NCBI GenBank assembly: GCA_947044365.1
Contig: OX345636.1
Span: 48,586,896-48,650,895, forward strand
Length of the DNA stretch: 64,000 bases
Direction: 5' to 3'
Source of the DNA: Petrosia ficiformis
Taxonomy: Eukaryota; Porifera; Demospongiae; Haplosclerida; Petrosiidae
Part shown: one piece after another, positions 56,499 to 59,400 of the stretch
Layout: each line of letters starts with the position of its first letter
Position numbering within the stretch: position 1 is the stretch's first letter
The notes under the pieces: generated by a model
What the model saw: only the letters and a program-made list of their open reading frames with translations
Told to the model about the DNA's origin: nothing
Databases searched by the model: none
Position numbers and translations under genes: made by a program

Positions 56499-59400
56499 TT
56501 GTGTCACTTGCGCGACTATGCGTTGTATACGTAGTTAAGGAAGTTGCGTCATTCCCGGGGGGCTCTGTCAATTAATGGGCGTGGCGCGTAAAAGAACGCG
56601 CGTTTAAGCTACAGACCAGCCAGGAAGATTCAGAAAGGTTGTAAAACTGCTAATAACTGTTGTATATAGCAGAGAAACAGTATAGATATTATGCAAGAAT
56701 CTTTAACAAGTAAGTATGATAAGTTGTTGAGTTTCAGACACGAGGAAGTCATCATTTAGAACCTTGAAGGAGTACCTCAGTCAGTTCATCAGTCATCTGT
56801 GTATTTAGACTGCAATTAGGCTTACACTTACGTCTTCAGGCCCCAGGAGTACACAGAAAGGTAAAGACACTAGTGCCATCAGCAATGCTTAATACATAGT
56901 CATCACAAAGCAAATATAGGGATGTTTTTTTCTCTATATACACTTGTTTTTACATGTAAACTTAAAGTAGGAAAGAACCTTTATGAAGGAAGAGTAACTG
57001 GCTTTGATACGCTAACCTTAATGTTGTACATGTGTATTATAATTATTGCTTACTCCATTTATCCAAACTCTTTTCAGGAGATGATTGTTTTATAAGAACA
57101 AATTTTTGGAAGGTACATGTATATTCAAACCATTTGGCGATGAAGGTGACAGTTTTGAAAATGGACTTACATTGTAAACATCTTTCCACCAGTACCCAAC
57201 ATCTCAAGACACCTGTAAATGTCCTCACAAAATATTCCAAGTTGAAGACCTTGCTGTTAAATTAGCTTGTGAAGCTTTCTTTATGCACCATCTATGGCTG
57301 TTGATCATTACACCCTTTACCACTTGACAAGTTAATGGAGTTGAATAGTGATGTGCGATACGTATCGATATATCGAAATATCGATATTTTCGTTCAATAT
57401 CGTGATACAATATTAGCTTTTGGGTGTATCGATACACTGGAATGGACAGTTTAGTAAACATGGTTTTTCTAATTTGTGTAATTTGATAGCTTAAAAAAGC
57501 TAGTGTGCATAACTTTCATCGATTTCTTTTACCATTTCTTGACAAATACATCCAAATAGGACATTTATTTACTTTTTATAAGTGTTTCAATATTATTTCA
57601 AATATCGTGATACTGTATCGTATCGTGATATTTTTGGCAGCGATACGCAATACTATTATTTAGTGGTATCGCACATCCCTAGAGTTGAAGACAGTGATTA
57701 ACGACATCTTCAAATATACGCATACAGAAGAAGAGTTTGAGGAGATTTGGAAGAATACCGTATAGCCTTAAATTTTCACACATTATAAATTTCTAAGAGT
57801 TCTTGTTCACTATGTCTCAGGATTATGAAGACTAAGGATCTGTTCTATCTGAACAAAGGATATAACTCCAACTATAGCGAAGCTACTTCACAAAGAAGAA
57901 TTAAAAGCTACTAGGATAGGATTCCACAAATTCATAAAAAAGTTCAAAACATTTGGTCGTTTTAGCGTTAGACCAGGAGTTTGGAGGCCAACACTATTAA
58001 TGTCTAAAAAAGTTAGTGGACAGTAGAATGGAGGAAGATAATGAGACTACTGCTAATCAATTACAGCAGAGAAAGGTTACAATTTATCGCTTAAAACTAT
58101 AATAAGATGTCGTTCCCAACTAGGTTCGACAAGTTAGTACATACATGTATGTACTAGGAATGAAGAGAAGAGATTGATATGGCTAAACAGTGCCAAAATA
58201 ACAAGACCTTCAATACTGTCATTTTTACGGACAAAACATCAGTGCAGTTATATTAGAAACACATTGTAATTTCAAGTTAGGAGGCTTAGTACATGTAGCT
58301 GCTCAACACTAAAAGCAAGATATTTACATGTATAAGGAATTAAATAATTATTATAATTTTTAGACTCATCTCTTCACCACCATAACAGTTTAAAGTCTTT
58401 AACCCTTAGAACACTGATGTCACATATATATATATATGTGATGTTTCACCCCTACGTGGTTCGGAGTGTGTTCCTAGCATTACGAAGCCCTCCAAATCCT
58501 TGTAATTGATGTCAGGCACAAGCCCATGAAAATGGCTAAAAAGTTACTGCTTTTTCGGCTGCCCTTTGGCCTAAATAACGAGTACGGGGGGAATTTTAAC
58601 GGGGGGTGTCCCCCTGTTGATGGTGGTTCAAAGGGGGCGCAGCTCCCTTGCCGCCCACGCAAATTGTGGTTTCAGTGACCCCGCCCACGCGCTCTGGTGG
58701 GTACCTGAGGCATTTCTCTTCCTGTAAAATCTGAAATCGTAGGTGTAGCTGATACCAACATGCAGTGGGGTCATTTTGCTTGCCACAGTTCCAGTCAAAA
58801 GAGGGATAGCACTGCATTTGATTTAATCATACAAAGCGCTTGGGGACTTTCGAGTCCCGGTAAGCAAGTTGGTAGAAGTAGTGCTCCATGTCGAAAAAGG
58901 AGCCAAGTTTGGGGTAGAGAAAGTGAACGGTGGCCAAAATATATGCAATAGAGTCACCAGTGTTGGAAATGGGAAGTAATTTGAAAAACAAGCTCAGTGC
59001 TGTAAGGGTTAAACAAAAACATGGGGAACAGAAAACTATAGTATAATTACATGTATATGTACATGTATATTATCATTATACATGTAATTTTTATAATTAT
59101 ACATGTACATGTACATGTAGATCAAAACGCCCCATAAAAGTACATGACTTGTGTGGGTATGGATCAGTTGGATATGTAAAAGTGGGATTTTTGTATTCGA
59201 GGGCAAAATGAATGCTGAATTGTTCGTGAATATACTTGATAAGATTTGATGAGAAATATATGCCAGACATCATAGGCTGTTTCAAGACAACGATCTCAAA
59301 CATTCATCTAGACCTTTTTTGAAGAAAAAAAAATCAATTGGTGGAAAAACCCAGCAGCGTCCCCAGATGCCAACATAATCGAAACAAAGAACAACTAGTA

